Shown here piece by piece: positions 63,261 to 64,000 of a stretch of DNA of 64,000 nt (its first letter is position 1; every line of letters begins with the position of its first letter). Below the pieces are notes generated by a model. It worked only from the letters and a program-made list of their open reading frames with translations, searched no databases and had not been told where the DNA came from. Source of the stretch: Penelope pileata (taxonomy: Eukaryota > Chordata > Aves > Galliformes > Cracidae); NCBI GenBank assembly GCA_013396635.1, contig WBMW01005650.1:5393440-5457439 (forward strand), in the 5' to 3' direction. The translations under genes and the position numbers were made by a program.

Positions 63261-64000
63261 TTTAATGAAGTTCCATAATTTCTCTCAACCTCAGAAAATT
63301 ATTATTTCATCTGTATGAAGGCATACGTCTACCACCAAAACTTCAACCCTGGCCTTGCTCAAGACTTAGGCTATTGACTTTATGATGAGAAATTCATTGT
63401 AGTCTTTCATATTCTCTTAATTCCTGCCTGAATGTTAGATGTATCATTTCAGATAGCTGATCACAGACATGGGTGATTGGAGGAAAGTGTAATTCCAGAA
63501 TTGGAACTGAAAAGACAATCTTAGCTTTTCAAGATTTCATAACATGTCAGGAAAGGCTTTCAGAAGTATTCCTGTAGTATCTGAACTTGTGTTCTCTTTC
63601 ATCTCCATAGTAGAAAAGAATAATTTTATTACATGGCTGAAATAACAGGACAATTCTATTTGTTATATTGAATATTTCAGGGTAGTGCACCTGGAAAAGC
63701 AGTACTGTAGTCAGAGAATGAAATGGCCAACTGATCAGTACAAACAATGGTAAAAGAACCATTATCCATGGACATTGCACTTCAAATAATAATGTCTGAT
63801 TTGTACAAAGCACCCCTCATCTCTCTAGTTGAGTGATAAGGCTTACCTCAGTCATATGCGTGTAGTACTCAACATATGGCAATTCACAGAAAATCTTAAC
63901 ATCTTATAAGCACAGCACTGTTGTTTTTCACTCTCTTGAAATTAGGTATGCTGTGACATGGGAACCATGTCTTTAAAAAAAAGAGTGCCTACAAGACTAC

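Larger units (their letters stand above)
43412..64000. other. Long unique AT-rich stretch, no gene seen
   Basis: About 20 kb with no supported gene and no recognised transposable element. It includes the longest frame in the window (61941-62327, plus strand, 128 codons), which is rich in Leu, Ile, Phe and Ser and has no recognisable domain, so I regard it as chance. Simple repeats include A18 at 45225-45242, A15 at 57076-57090, an A7-T9-A7 palindrome at 60053-60075 and a 10-bp tandem repeat at 63233-63260. Confidence 0.6.

Overview
This window looks like AT-rich nuclear DNA from a bird. The evidence is its repeat content: a CR1 LINE 3' end with the octamer-type tail at about 43.35 kb, a second diverged CR1 tail at about 14.7 kb, two LTRs of an endogenous-retrovirus family that is widespread in birds, and a deleted mariner copy closely resembling the avian Galluhop family. 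I cannot name the order or species. No protein-coding gene can be supported. The longest open frame is 128 codons, none shows a recognisable domain, and most are low-complexity frames expected by chance in AT-rich DNA. The window is best read as a gene desert or the inside of a very long intron.

Layout. The first 127 bases are the 3' end of an LTR cut by the window edge. At 2053-2643 lies a solo LTR of the same family and orientation, flanked by a 7-bp direct repeat and carrying a (TG)n microsatellite. At 4.5-4.8 kb there is a very old sense CR1 relic. From 4.8 to 14.6 kb I see only unique AT-rich sequence and short microsatellites. A diverged CR1 3' end sits at about 14.66-14.80 kb, and an antisense ancient CR1 relic at about 15.5-16.0 kb. 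A GC-richer pocket lies at 20.56-21.64 kb. A short unexplained minus-strand open frame is at 33.56-33.76 kb. A stable hairpin is at 39.72-39.80 kb, the mariner derivative at 40.16-40.56 kb and the clear CR1 tail at 43.34-43.41 kb. The remaining 20 kb is unique AT-rich sequence.

I found no CRISPR array, operon, rRNA, tRNA or prokaryotic feature, and no convincing undescribed biological system. The most interesting items are the mariner derivative, whose deletion joins the transposase start codon in frame to its C-terminus, the solo LTR with its internal microsatellite, the hairpin at 39.72 kb, and the 58-codon minus-strand frame at 33.6 kb. Family identifications rest on recalled consensus sequences, not on a database search.
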